Of a stretch of 38,727 nucleotides of DNA, positions 1 through 8,493 are shown one piece after another; the stretch's first letter is position 1; each line of letters opens with the position of its first letter. The DNA is taken from the NCBI RefSeq assembly GCF_009687865.1, contig NZ_BLAE01000093.1, positions 1 to 38,727 on the forward strand, given 5' to 3'. The position numbers and the translations under genes are program-made. Source of the DNA: Acrocarpospora macrocephala. Its GTDB lineage: Bacteria > Actinomycetota > Actinomycetes > Streptosporangiales > Streptosporangiaceae. The notes beneath the pieces are model-generated. The model did not search any database. It saw only the letters and a program-made list of their open reading frames with translations, and was not told where the DNA came from.

Positions 1-2133
1 CTCCCCGCCCCCACCCCCGGCACCCTGGTCGGCCGCACCGGCGACCTGACCACGATCGCCGCCCTGCTCGCCACCCACCGCCTGGTCACCCTGATCGGCC
101 CGCCCGGCGTCGGCAAGACCCGCCTGGCCCTGGAGGCCGCCTCCGCCGCCGACCCGCCCGCCGGGGTGGGCGTGATCTGGCTGGGCAGCGTGGAAACCCC
201 CGACAGCGTGGCCCCCGCCCTGCTGACCGCCCTCCGCGCCCCCGGCGACCCGCACGGCGACCCGCTCACCAGCGTCACCCGCTGGCTCGGCCACCGCCGC
301 GCCCTGCTCCTGCTGGACAACTGCGAACACCTGATCGCGGAGGTCCGCCGCGTGATCGCCGCCCTGCTGACCGCCTGCCCGAACCTCCGCGTCCTGGCCA
401 CCAGCCGCGAACTCCTCGGCCTCGGCGACGAACGGGTGCACCTGCTCCGCCCGCTGGACGTGCCCGCCGCCGACACCCAAGAGGCCGTCGCGGCCTCCGA
501 CGCCGGCCGCCTGTTCCTGGCCAGGGCACGCCAGATCGACCCCGAGTTCGAGGTGCCCGCCGCCGATGTGGCCCGCGTGTGCCGGGCGGTGGACGGGCTA
601 CCGCTGGCGATCGAGCTCGCGGTCGGACGGCTGCGCGCGTTCTCCGCCGCCCAGGTCGCCGACCGGCTGGATCACCAGCTCGACCTGCTGGCGAGCACGC
701 GCACGGGCACCCGGCACCGGTCGCTCCGCGCCGCCGTGGACTGGAGCCATGTGCTGCTGAGCGAGACCGAGCGGCTGGTCTTCGCCCGGCTCGCGGTGTT
801 CCGGGATGGGTTCACGCTGGAGGCCGCCGAAGCGGTGTGCGCGGATGACGGGCTGTCCGCGACAGCCGTACTGGATGGGCTTGGGACGCTCGTGGAGCGG
901 TCGCTGGTGCTGGCCGAGCCGGGGTCGCGGTATCGCATGCTGGTGGCGCTCCGGCAGTACGCGGAGGAGCGACTGGTGGAGCCGGAGGCCATCAGGGCGC
1001 GGCACGCGCGGTATTTCTGCCGGCTGGCCGAGCAGGCGAACGAGGAGCGGCGCGGCGCCCGGCGGGGGCACTGGCTGGGCGTGCTCCGGGAGGAGTACGC
1101 GAATCTGCGGATCGCCACGGCGTGGACGCTGGCCGCCGGGGAGCGGGAGGTGGCGCTGCGGTTCGCGGCGGCGTTGTGCTGGTTCTGGCGGCACACCGCG
1201 ATCGGGGAGGCACTGGCCTGGTTGCGGCGCCTGCTGGAGATCCCGGATGGGCCGCCCGAGTTGCTGTCGCGTGCGCTGATCGGCGCCGGGTTCCTGTCGT
1301 TGCGAGCGTCCGTCGATGAGGCGGAGGGATTTTTCCAGGCTGCGCTCGACCTGGCTGAGAAGCAGGGCGCGGGAAAGTGGCAGGTGCTCGCGCTGTCCTG
1401 CCTGGCGTCGGTGAACGTCTATCGGGGGGATCGGCGCGCGGTGGCCGAGTTCGGGGGCCAGGCGGTGGCGCTGGCCCGGACGCACGGCGAGCCCTATTCG
1501 CTGGCGCGGACGCTGATGGCGTGCGCGCTCACCCGGGGCCACATCGGCGACCTGGACGGCGTGGCCGCGGACCTGGACGAGGCGCAGGCGCTGTTCCGCG
1601 GTCTCGGGGACCGGTTCGGCGGGACCGAGGTCGAGGTGGCGCGGGCCGAGCTGGCCTGGATCTACGCCGACGCGGACGCGGTGGCGCGGGCCCTCGGCGC
1701 GGTCGAGGTGGCCGGTTTCCCACCGGCGGCGGTGGCGTCCTACTGGTTGAGCCACGCCTGGCTGGCTTTGCACGAGGGCCGCCATGACCAGGTTCCCGGC
1801 CATCTGCGGGAGGGTTTGGCCGCGGTGCTCGACCAGCACGAAGGTCCCTACGCCGCCCAGCGCATCCTGGGTCCCGCGCTGGATCTGGCGGCGGCGCTCG
1901 CAGCGGCTCAGGATCGGCCAGTGCACGCGGCCATATTGCTGCACGCCGCCGACATCACGCTTACCTCCGGCGGTGCCTTCGCCGAGCGCCCGCAGGTCCG
2001 CTGGGCGAACTCGCTGCGCGCCCGGCTGAAAGCCACCCTGGCGGAGGATTCCTACGCCTGGGCGGCCGCCCGGGGCAGCGCGATGAGCACCGCAGAAGCC
2101 CTCCGGTATGCCGGACTGCCCGTTCCGCCGTGA
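1..2133 (+). CDS. AfsR/LuxR-type ATPase regulator, 5' truncated
   Basis: About 710 residues are visible; the reading frame is open from the first base, so the gene begins outside the window. The first visible part is a STAND/NB-ARC-type ATPase. Walker A GPPGVGKT is at visible residues 33-40, a Walker B LLLLDNCEH at 102-110, an ATSRE sensor motif near 133, and GLPLAIELA near 199. A winged-helix-like segment (WSHVLLSETERLVFARLAVF) follows, then Ala/Leu-rich helical repeats that read like TPRs up to the end. Proteins of this class are signal-responsive transcription regulators that often control secondary metabolism. No C-terminal LuxR helix-turn-helix is present, so any DNA-binding part (for example a SARP/BTAD domain) would have to lie in the missing N-terminus. 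The target genes cannot be read from here. Confidence 0.85.
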   Translation, partial: LPAPTPGTLVGRTGDLTTIAALLATHRLVTLIGPPGVGKTRLALEAASAADPPAGVGVIWLGSVETPDSVAPALLTALRAPGDPHGDPLTSVTRWLGHRRALLLLDNCEHLIAEVRRVIAALLTACPNLRVLATSRELLGLGDERVHLLRPLDVPAADTQEAVAASDAGRLFLARARQIDPEFEVPAADVARVCRAVDGLPLAIELAVGRLRAFSAAQVADRLDHQLDLLASTRTGTRHRSLRAAVDWSHVLLSETERLVFARLAVFRDGFTLEAAEAVCADDGLSATAVLDGLGTLVERSLVLAEPGSRYRMLVALRQYAEERLVEPEAIRARHARYFCRLAEQANEERRGARRGHWLGVLREEYANLRIATAWTLAAGEREVALRFAAALCWFWRHTAIGEALAWLRRLLEIPDGPPELLSRALIGAGFLSLRASVDEAEGFFQAALDLAEKQGAGKWQVLALSCLASVNVYRGDRRAVAEFGGQAVALARTHGEPYSLARTLMACALTRGHIGDLDGVAADLDEAQALFRGLGDRFGGTEVEVARAELAWIYADADAVARALGAVEVAGFPPAAVASYWLSHAWLALHEGRHDQVPGHLREGLAAVLDQHEGPYAAQRILGPALDLAAALAAAQDRPVHAAILLHAADITLTSGGAFAERPQVRWANSLRARLKATLAEDSYAWAAARGSAMSTAEALRYAGLPVPP

Positions 2134-2134
2134 G

Positions 2135-2140
2135 TACTGT
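2135..2140 (+). promoter_or_regulatory. Candidate -10 box for leaderless DUF389 gene
   Basis: TACTGT lies 6 nt upstream of the GTG at 2147. That spacing would place the transcription start on the start codon itself. No convincing -35 box is visible. The position agrees with the family-typical N-terminus (LHLRVIS), which also begins at 2147. Confidence 0.35.
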
Positions 2141-2146
2141 GTGCTC

Positions 2147-3112
2147 GTGCTCCATCTGCGTGTGATCAGCCCCCGGGAACACACCGACGCGGCGGTCGCC
2201 CTGCTGCGGCAGTCCCCTGGGCTCACCAACCTCGTCGTCCTGCCGGGCGTCGCCCAGGAACCCCCCGGCGACCTGCTGATGTTCGACCTCGCCAGGGAGG
2301 CCGCCAACGAGGTGATCGAACACCTCACGAAGCTGGGCATGTCGATCGCGGTCGAGAACGTGGATCTGATGCTTTCCGACGCCGCCGACCGGGCCGAACA
2401 GGAGGCGCCCGGCCAGGGTGAGGACGCGGTCGTCTGGGAGGAGCTCGCCCAGCGCGTGGACGACGACACCCGGATCACCTGGGCTTTCCTCACGTTCCTC
2501 GCCATCGCCACCCAGATCGCGGGGATCGGCGTGGTCGTCGGCTCGCCGATCCTGATCGTGGGCGCGATGGTGCTCGGCCCCGAGTTCGGCGCGATCGCGG
2601 CCATCTCCTTCGGCCTGCTGCGCCGCCGCCCCCACCTGATCGCCCGCGCGGTCCGCGCGCTGGCCGTCGGCTTCGCGGTCGCGATGGCGATCACTTTCGC
2701 CTGCGCCCTGGTGTCCACCTGGCTCGGCTGGATCGACGCCACCATGCTCGACAGCCACCCCGAAGTCGAGTTCATCGTAAAGCCCGATAAATGGTCATTT
2801 ATTGTGGCGCTGCTGGCGGGGACGGCGGGGGTGCTCTCGATCACGGCGGGCAAGTCGTCCGCACTGGTCGGCGTGTTCATCTCGGTGACCACGGTCCCGG
2901 CCGCCGGATACGCCTCGGTGGCGCTCGCGCTGGGCGCCTGGGGGGACGTGGGCGCATCCGCGCTCCAGCTGGCCGTCAACATCCTCGGCATGATCGTGGC
3001 CGGCACCCTGACCCTGCTCACCCAGCACTACCTCGGCGCCCGCTACCACCGCGCCGTCCCGCTTACCCACCGAGGACGAGGGCGACGCGAGCAACCTCCT
3101 CCTTTTGACTGA
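2147..3112 (+). CDS. DUF389 family membrane protein
   Basis: About 321 residues. The N-terminal third is a soluble alpha/beta region (LHLRVISP..., about residues 1-105). It is followed by several hydrophobic helices with the Gly-rich segment VVGSPILIVGAMVLGPEFGAIAAISFG, which is typical of DUF389 proteins. Five to six membrane passes are plausible. The family has no established biochemical function. I chose the GTG at 2147 because family members start close to LHLRVIS and a TACTGT box sits 6 nt upstream. An ATG at 2108, overlapping the preceding gene, and a GTG at 2141 are in-frame alternatives. The C-terminus is a short Arg-rich cytoplasmic tail. The gene lies between the regulator and the ABC unit without clear coupling to either. 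Confidence 0.85.
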   Translation: MLHLRVISPREHTDAAVALLRQSPGLTNLVVLPGVAQEPPGDLLMFDLAREAANEVIEHLTKLGMSIAVENVDLMLSDAADRAEQEAPGQGEDAVVWEELAQRVDDDTRITWAFLTFLAIATQIAGIGVVVGSPILIVGAMVLGPEFGAIAAISFGLLRRRPHLIARAVRALAVGFAVAMAITFACALVSTWLGWIDATMLDSHPEVEFIVKPDKWSFIVALLAGTAGVLSITAGKSSALVGVFISVTTVPAAGYASVALALGAWGDVGASALQLAVNILGMIVAGTLTLLTQHYLGARYHRAVPLTHRGRGRREQPPPFD

Positions 3113-3135
3113 GGCCACCCGGCTGGTCGGAGCGG

Positions 3136-3141
3136 TACTGT
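3136..3141 (+). promoter_or_regulatory. Candidate -10 box for leaderless ABC unit transcript
   Basis: TACTGT is followed by 7 nt and then the ATG at 3149, and no Shine-Dalgarno-like purine run is visible. This is the geometry expected of a leaderless actinobacterial mRNA. A TTGACT at 3106-3111 is 24 nt upstream, too far for a normal -35. Confidence 0.4.
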
Positions 3142-3148
3142 CCGGATC

Positions 3149-4039
3149 ATGACAATCCTCGCAACCGAGGGTCTCACCAAGCGGTTCCCCCGCGTCACCG
3201 CGCTCGACCAGCTCACGGTCGCCGCCGGAACGGGCGTCACCGGCCTGGTGGGCGCCAACGGCGCGGGCAAGTCCACGCTGATCAAGATCCTGCTGGGGCT
3301 GCTCCCCGCCAGTGCGGGCCGCGCGTCCGTGCTCGGCATGGACTCGGCCGTGCAAGGCCTGGAGATCAGGCGCATCGTGGGCTACATGCCCGAGCACGAA
3401 TGCCTGCCACCCGACGTGTCGGCCACCGAGTTCGTCGTGCACATGGCCCAGATGTCCGGCCTGCCGCGCACCGCCGCCCGGGAGCGCGCGGCCGACACGC
3501 TCCGCCACGTCGGCCTGCACGAGGAGCGTTACCGCCCCATCGGCGGCTACTCCACCGGCATGAAGCAGCGGGTGAAGCTGGCCCAGGCGCTGGTGCACGA
3601 CCCGAAGGTCGTCTTCCTGGACGAGCCCACCAACGGCCTGGACCCGCAGGGCCGCGACGAGATGCTCGCCCTGATCCGCCGGATCGGCAGCGAGTTCGGC
3701 ATCAGCGTGCTGGTCACCTCGCACCTGCTCGGCGAGCTGGAACGCATCTGCGACCACGTCATCGTCATCGACGGCGGCCGGCTGCTGCGCTCCTCCGCCA
3801 TCGGCGAGCTCACCCAGGTCACCCAGGCCGTCTCCGTCGAGGTCGAGGAAGGCTGGGAGCTGCTGGCCGGCCACCTCACCGAGGCGGGCGAGGCGGTGGC
3901 CGTGGAGGGCCGCCTGATCACCGTCCAGGTCCGCGCCGACGAGACCTTCGACGTGCTCAGGGACGCGCTCTGCGACCTGGACCTCAATCTGGTACGGCTG
4001 GAACAGCGGCACGGCCGCATCGAGGACGTGTTCAAGTGA
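3149..4039 (+). CDS. ABC transporter ATP-binding protein
   Basis: 296 residues, one nucleotide-binding domain. Walker A GANGAGKST is at 35-43. The signature loop is the variant YSTGMKQR, typical of ABC-2 exporters, followed by Walker B VVFLDEPT with the D-loop NGLDP and the H-loop VTSHLLGE. A C-terminal extension of about 80 residues follows the catalytic core, as in drug and lipid exporter ATPases. It hydrolyses ATP to drive the permease encoded next. The stop codon overlaps the next gene's GTG start in GTGA at 4036-4039, implying translational coupling. It is the first gene of a four-gene unit. The substrate cannot be inferred from sequence. Confidence 0.93.
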   Translation: MTILATEGLTKRFPRVTALDQLTVAAGTGVTGLVGANGAGKSTLIKILLGLLPASAGRASVLGMDSAVQGLEIRRIVGYMPEHECLPPDVSATEFVVHMAQMSGLPRTAARERAADTLRHVGLHEERYRPIGGYSTGMKQRVKLAQALVHDPKVVFLDEPTNGLDPQGRDEMLALIRRIGSEFGISVLVTSHLLGELERICDHVIVIDGGRLLRSSAIGELTQVTQAVSVEVEEGWELLAGHLTEAGEAVAVEGRLITVQVRADETFDVLRDALCDLDLNLVRLEQRHGRIEDVFK

Positions 4040-4902
4040 CCCAACCCACAGGTGTCATCCACGACATCGGCTATCGCCACTACGACGGCGTACGGCTCAG
4101 CCGGGGCTACGCCGCCACCGCGCTCGCGCTGCACAGCCTGCGCGGCGCCTTCGGCCTGGGCCGGCCGGCCCGATCGAAGATCATCCCATTCCTGGTGGCG
4201 GCCACCATGCTGCTGCCCGCCGTGGTGTCCATCGCGGTGATGGCCCTGCTCAAGCAGCAGCCGCTGCCCTACACCGGGCTCGCGGTGACCATGCAGGCGG
4301 TGCTGGCGGTGTTCCTGGCCGCGCAGTCGCCCTACCTGGTGGCGCCGGATCTGCGGTTCCGGGTGCTGCCGCTCTACCTGTCCCGGCCGGTCACGGTGCT
4401 CGACTACGTGGGCGCCAAGTTCGTCGCGCTGACGGTGGCGCTGTTCCTGCTGATGGCCGTGCCGCTGACGCTGATCTACATCGGCGAGCTGCTGGTCGAG
4501 CTGGAGACCCCCGTGCACCACGGCGACTACCTGGCCGCGATGGGCGGCAGCCTGATCTTCGCGGTGCTGCTGGCGTCGATCGGTCTTGCGCTGGCCTCGT
4601 TCACGCCCCGGCGCGGGCTCGGCGTGGCCTCGGTGATCGCCTTCTACATGTTCACGCTGGCCGCCTCGGCGGTGTTCTTCGGCGTGCTCCTGTCGGAAGG
4701 GCTCGACAACGCCGCCAAGTGGAGCATTCTCATCAATCCCTTCTTCCTGGTGGATGCCGTACAGGTGAATCTGTTCGGCACCGATCCCAGCAACGGCGAG
4801 GGCTATCCGCCGGGGTTCGGGCCTGCGGCTATCGCCCTGGCGGTCATCGCGCTCGCGCTGTCCGCCCTGTTCCTGCGCTACCGGAAAGCGGCGGCCTCAT
4901 GA
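4036..4902 (+). CDS. ABC-2 type transporter permease
   Basis: 288 residues starting at GTG 4036, within the GTGA overlap with the upstream ATPase. The N-terminus (about 45 residues, containing IHDIGYRHYDG) is cytoplasmic. Six hydrophobic segments follow: IIPFLVAATMLLPAVVSIAV, the region before APDLRFRVLPLYLSRP, FVALTVALFLLMAVPLTL, SLIFAVLLASIGLALASF, VASVIAFYMFTLAASAVFF and a C-terminal IALAVIALALSALFL. This is the layout of an ABC-2 exporter membrane subunit. It probably pairs with the ATPase encoded just upstream or the one just downstream, with which it overlaps at ATGA (4899-4902). Confidence 0.88.
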   Translation: MTQPTGVIHDIGYRHYDGVRLSRGYAATALALHSLRGAFGLGRPARSKIIPFLVAATMLLPAVVSIAVMALLKQQPLPYTGLAVTMQAVLAVFLAAQSPYLVAPDLRFRVLPLYLSRPVTVLDYVGAKFVALTVALFLLMAVPLTLIYIGELLVELETPVHHGDYLAAMGGSLIFAVLLASIGLALASFTPRRGLGVASVIAFYMFTLAASAVFFGVLLSEGLDNAAKWSILINPFFLVDAVQVNLFGTDPSNGEGYPPGFGPAAIALAVIALALSALFLRYRKAAAS

Positions 4903-5807
4903 GCGTGATCGAGCTGAAGCAGGTCTCCCGCTGGTACGGCAACGTGGTGGCCGTCAACGACGTCACCATGACCATCGGCCCGGGCGTCACCGGCCTGCTC
5001 GGCCCCAACGGCGCCGGCAAGTCCACCCTGCTGCACCTGATGGCCGGCTTCCTGGCCACCTCCGGCGGCACCGCCACCCTGGACGGCAAGCAGATCTGGC
5101 GCAACCACGAGATCTACCGCACCATCGGCCTGGTCCCGGAACGGGAGGGCGTCTACGGCTTCCTCACCGGCTGGCAGTTCGTGCGCTCCGCCGCCCGCCT
5201 GCACGGCCTGCAGGACGACGCCGCCGAGCGCGCCCTCGAATTGGTCGAGATGACGGCCGCCAAGGACCGCAGGATCGAGACCTACTCCAAGGGCATGCGC
5301 CAGCGCGTCAAGGTCGCCGGGGCGCTCGTGCACGAGCCGCAGGTGCTGCTGCTGGACGAGCCGTTCAACGGCATGGACCCGCGCCAGCGACTGCACCTGA
5401 TGGACCTGGTCAGGAAGCTGGGCGCGGCCGGGCGGACGATCCTGTTCAGCTCGCACATCCTGGAGGAGGTGGAGCGGGTCGCCCAGCAGATCGAGGTGCT
5501 GGTCGCGGGCCGACACGCGGCCTCCGGCGACTACCGGGAGATCCGGCGGCGGATGACCGACCGCCCGCACCTGTTCCGGGTGCGCTCCAGCGACGACCGC
5601 CGCCTGGCCGCCGCCCTGATCGCCGACGCCTCCTCCGGCGGGGTGTCCCTCACCGCGCAGGGCCTGGAGGTCCGCACCGAGGACTTCCGCCGCTTCACCC
5701 GGCTGCTTCCCCGCCTGGCCCGCGACCTCAACGTGCACCTCTGGCAGGTGTCCCCCACAGACGAGGACCTGGAAAGCGTGTTCTCCTACCTGAGCGGGCG
5801 CTCATGA
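4899..5807 (+). CDS. ABC transporter ATP-binding protein
   Basis: 302 residues from the ATG at 4899, which overlaps the preceding stop (ATGA). It has Walker A GPNGAGKST near residue 36, signature YSKGMRQR, Walker B VLLLDEPFNGMDP and H-loop FSSHILEEVE. It resembles the first ATPase of the unit in signature variant and length but is clearly diverged, so it looks like an old paralogue and not a recent copy. The C-terminal 90 residues carry no recognisable motif. It overlaps the next permease by ATGA at 5804-5807 and so likely powers that permease, or forms a heterodimer with the first ATPase. Confidence 0.93.
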   Translation: MSVIELKQVSRWYGNVVAVNDVTMTIGPGVTGLLGPNGAGKSTLLHLMAGFLATSGGTATLDGKQIWRNHEIYRTIGLVPEREGVYGFLTGWQFVRSAARLHGLQDDAAERALELVEMTAAKDRRIETYSKGMRQRVKVAGALVHEPQVLLLDEPFNGMDPRQRLHLMDLVRKLGAAGRTILFSSHILEEVERVAQQIEVLVAGRHAASGDYREIRRRMTDRPHLFRVRSSDDRRLAAALIADASSGGVSLTAQGLEVRTEDFRRFTRLLPRLARDLNVHLWQVSPTDEDLESVFSYLSGRS

Positions 5808-6520
5808 ACTCCGTCGTGGCGTCCATCACCTACCGGGCGATGCTGGGCCGCAAGCGGATCTGGCTGCTGGCCGCGCTCCCGCTGGCCCTGATCGCCATCG
5901 CGGTGCTGCTCCGCCTGATCGGCGGCGGCGACGAGAACACCGCCGTCAGGCTGATGGAGAAGTTCGCGATCGGCACCATCCTGCCGCTGCTCGGCCTGAT
6001 CGCGGGCACCGGCGTGATCTCCCCCGAGATCGAGGACGGCACGATCATCCATCTGCTGTCCAAGCCAATCCCCCGGCCGTCGATCGCGCTCACCAAGTTC
6101 GCGGTGGCCGCCTCGCTGATCGTGGCCTTCTCGGCCGTGCCGACGTTCCTGGCGGCCTACCTGCTGATCGGCACGGAGGCGGGGGTGGCCGCCGGCTTCG
6201 CGTTCGGCGCGCTGTTCGCCGGGATCGCGTACGCGGCGGTGTTCCTGCTGGTGGGGGTGCTCACCAAGCACGCCGTCGTGGTGGGCGTCATCTACGCGCT
6301 GGTCTGGGAGGGCGCGATCGGCGGGTACGTCCCGGGGGCGCGCAAGCTGTCGATCCAGCAGTGGGGGCAGACCCTGGCCGACCAGGTGTCGTCCTCGCCG
6401 TTCCTCAAGGCGGACGTGGCGCTCAGCTTCGCCGCGCCGGCCATCGTGATCGTGACGGTGGTCGCGGTGCTGTGGGCCGGTCAGCGACTGCGTGGGCTGT
6501 CGCTGACCGGCGATGAATAA
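5804..6520 (+). CDS. ABC-2 type transporter permease
   Basis: 238 residues with six predicted membrane helices: IWLLAALPLALIAIAVLL, IGTILPLLGLIAGTGVI, AASLIVAFSAVPTFLAAYLL, AGIAYAAVFLLVGVLT, AVVVGVIYALVWEGAIGGYV and IVIVTVVAVLWAG. The segment IIHLLSKPIPRPSIALTKF between helices 2 and 3 is the cytoplasmic coupling region typical of ABC-2 permeases. It is the last gene of the four-gene overlapping unit. Its TAA stop ends 2 nt before the palindromic repeat at 6523-6613, which probably also serves as transcription end. Confidence 0.88.
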   Translation: MNSVVASITYRAMLGRKRIWLLAALPLALIAIAVLLRLIGGGDENTAVRLMEKFAIGTILPLLGLIAGTGVISPEIEDGTIIHLLSKPIPRPSIALTKFAVAASLIVAFSAVPTFLAAYLLIGTEAGVAAGFAFGALFAGIAYAAVFLLVGVLTKHAVVVGVIYALVWEGAIGGYVPGARKLSIQQWGQTLADQVSSSPFLKADVALSFAAPAIVIVTVVAVLWAGQRLRGLSLTGDE

Positions 6521-6522
6521 CT

Positions 6523-6613
6523 ATTAATTAGAAAGTCGTGATCTGGACAGCCGCGGCGGTGAGTCGCTGGTCGGCGGCTTTGCGGCTGTCTATGGGACGG
6601 GTTTCTGATTAAT
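6523..6613. repeat. Palindromic intergenic repeat, copy 1
   Basis: A 91-bp element with inverted termini ATTAATTAGAAA and TTTCTGATTAAT and an inner perfect 9-bp stem (GACAGCCGC with GCGGCTGTC). A second copy with about 87% identity by hand alignment lies at 33893-33984 in opposite orientation. The stem position next to ATTAAT is a T-G pair here and a G-C pair in the other copy, so both partners changed and pairing is kept. The copies differ by a 1-nt indel and share no reading frame, so the element is not coding. It lies between converging genes and contains the TAA stop of glmM. It could be a non-autonomous mobile element (MITE-like), a bidirectional terminator, or both. Confidence 0.8.
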
Positions 6614-7940
6614 CGCAGACCTGGCGGACGGTGTCCGCCAGGCGGGCGGCCACGGATTCGGCGTGGTCGTGCGACTGCGCCTCGACCATCACGCGGATCA
6701 TCGGCTCGGTGCCGCTAGGCCGGATCAGCACCCGGCCGGTGTCGCCGAGCTCCTCCTCCGCCAGCGTCACCGCGGCCAGCAGCTCCGGGTGCGCGGCTTT
6801 GTCCTTGCTCACGTCGCGGACGTTGACCAGCACCTGCGGGAGCTTGGTCATCACCGCGGCGAGCTCGGCCAAGCTGCGGCCTGAGCTCACCACCGCGGCC
6901 AGCAGGTGCAGCGAGGTGAGCAGCCCGTCCCCGGTGGTGGCGTGGTCGAGCATGATCACATGCCCGGACTGCTCACCGCCGAAGTTGTAGCCGCTCTCCT
7001 GCATCTTCTCCAGCACGTAACGGTCGCCGACGGCGGTCTCCACCACCGTCACGCCCGCCTCGCGCAGGGCCAGCTTGAAGCCGAGGTTGGACATCACCGT
7101 GGCGACCACCGTGTCCCGCTGGAGGCGGCCTTGCGCCCGCATCTCCAGCGCCAGGATCGCCATGATCTGGTCGCCGTCGATCTCCTCGCCGTCGCCGGTC
7201 ACCGCCAGGCAGCGGTCGGCGTCGCCGTCGTAGGCGATGCCCAGATCGGCCGACTTGGCCACGACCGCCTTCTTCAACGGATCGAGATGGGTCGAGCCCA
7301 CCCCGTCGTTGATGTTCAAGCCGTCTGGAGCGGTCCCAATGGTGTCCACCTGGGCGCCCGCCCGGCGCAGCGCCTCCGGGGCGACCATGTGGGCGGCGCC
7401 GTGCGCGCAGTCCACCACCACCCGCAGGCCGTCCAGCCGGTGCGGCAGCGAGGTGAGCAGGTGGGCGACGTAACGGTTGGCTTCCCCGTACGCCTCCCGG
7501 ACCCGGCCCACGGCGGAGCCGACCGGGCGTTCCCACGGCTCGCCGAGCCGGTCCTCGATCTCGTTCTCCACCGCGTCGGGCAGCTTGAAGCCACCCCGGG
7601 TGAGGAACTTGATCCCGTTGTCGGGCGCGGGATTGTGCGAGGCCGAGAGCATGACCCCGAGGTCGGCTCCCAGCGCTGGTGTCAGGTAGGCGACCGCCGG
7701 GGTGGGCAGCACACCGAGCCGGAGCACGTCCATGCCCGACGACGCGAGGCCGGCGACCACAGCGGCTTCCAGGAATTCTCCTGAAGCCCGCGGGTCCCGG
7801 CCTACGACGGCGAGCGGGCGGCTCCTCCCGGCGTCCCGGAGCACGTGCGCGGCCGCCACGGACAGGTCCATGGCGAGCTCGGCCGTGAGGTCGCGTCCCG
7901 CGACCCCACGTACCCCGTCGGTGCCGAAAAGGCGGCCCAA
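6609..7940 (-). CDS. glmM: Phosphoglucosamine mutase
   Basis: 443 residues, the normal family length. It converts glucosamine-6-phosphate to glucosamine-1-phosphate for UDP-GlcNAc and hence peptidoglycan synthesis. The N-terminus [11 protein letters not shown] is diagnostic. The phosphoserine loop SASHNP has its serine near residue 100, the metal loop is DGDADR (about 238), the sugar-binding loop GEQSGH, and the phosphate-binding loop RPSGTEP near the end. The start is TTG at 7940, the only candidate in register with the conserved N-terminus, and it sits one base after the rpsI stop. The tight rplM-rpsI-glmM order is usual in actinobacteria. The TAA stop lies inside the palindromic repeat at 6523-6613. 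Confidence 0.97.
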   Translation of the reverse strand: MGRLFGTDGVRGVAGRDLTAELAMDLSVAAAHVLRDAGRSRPLAVVGRDPRASGEFLEAAVVAGLASSGMDVLRLGVLPTPAVAYLTPALGADLGVMLSASHNPAPDNGIKFLTRGGFKLPDAVENEIEDRLGEPWERPVGSAVGRVREAYGEANRYVAHLLTSLPHRLDGLRVVVDCAHGAAHMVAPEALRRAGAQVDTIGTAPDGLNINDGVGSTHLDPLKKAVVAKSADLGIAYDGDADRCLAVTGDGEEIDGDQIMAILALEMRAQGRLQRDTVVATVMSNLGFKLALREAGVTVVETAVGDRYVLEKMQESGYNFGGEQSGHVIMLDHATTGDGLLTSLHLLAAVVSSGRSLAELAAVMTKLPQVLVNVRDVSKDKAAHPELLAAVTLAEEELGDTGRVLIRPSGTEPMIRVMVEAQSHDHAESVAARLADTVRQVCD

Positions 7941-7941
7941 T

Positions 7942-8463
7942 TTAACGCTTGCTGTACTGCGGAGCCTTACGAGCCTTCTTCAGGCCGTACTTCTTCCGCT
8001 CGGTGGCGCGGGCGTCCCGGGTGAGGAAGCCGGCCTTCTTGAGCGGGGGGCGGTTGGTCTCGGCGTCCAGCACGGCCAGCGCGCGGGACAGGCCCATGCG
8101 CAGCGCGCCGGCCTGGCCGGTCACGCCGCCACCGTCGATGCGGGCCAGGACGTCGAACTGCTCCTCGGCGCCGAGCACCACGAAGGGCTCGTTCACGATC
8201 TGCTGGTGCACCTTGTTCGGGAAGTAGGCGTCCAGCGAGCGGCCGTTGATCGTCCACTTGCCGGTGCCGGGCACGATGCGGACCCGGGCCACGGCCTCCT
8301 TGCGGCGGCCGGTGCCGTACGAGTTGCCGGTGGTGACCGGCTTGCGCACGGGGGCGTCGGACGCGGGCGACGACTCGGTGGTGTACTCCGACGGGAACTC
8401 CTCGGCGGAGAAGTCTTCCAGCTCGCCCTCGACGAGCGTCTCGGTACCGGTGGTCTCAGCCAC
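7942..8463 (-). CDS. rpsI: 30S ribosomal protein uS9
   Basis: 173 residues from GTG 8463, with an AGGAG Shine-Dalgarno 5 nt upstream. The conserved core begins around residue 50 ([14 protein letters not shown]) and ends in the family-typical basic tail KAPQYSKR, whose last residues reach the P-site tRNA. The first 48 residues are an acidic, Ser/Thr/Glu-rich extension absent from E. coli S9 (about 130 residues). Similar acidic extensions occur in other actinobacterial S9 proteins. It is co-transcribed with rplM, 30 nt upstream. Confidence 0.97.
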   Translation of the reverse strand: MAETTGTETLVEGELEDFSAEEFPSEYTTESSPASDAPVRKPVTTGNSYGTGRRKEAVARVRIVPGTGKWTINGRSLDAYFPNKVHQQIVNEPFVVLGAEEQFDVLARIDGGGVTGQAGALRMGLSRALAVLDAETNRPPLKKAGFLTRDARATERKKYGLKKARKAPQYSKR

Positions 8464-8493
8464 GGTTCTCCTCTTAACTTTCCTGGCTCGGCG

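Noticed and set aside
598-3021. 807-codon minus-strand open frame across the regulator and DUF389 genes
   Set aside because: It is antisense to two genes with clear motifs, has low-complexity Arg/Ser/Pro composition, and results from GC-rich codon positions.
6523-6613. Repeat element considered as a small gene
   Set aside because: The two copies differ by a single-base indel and have stop codons in different places, so no peptide is conserved.
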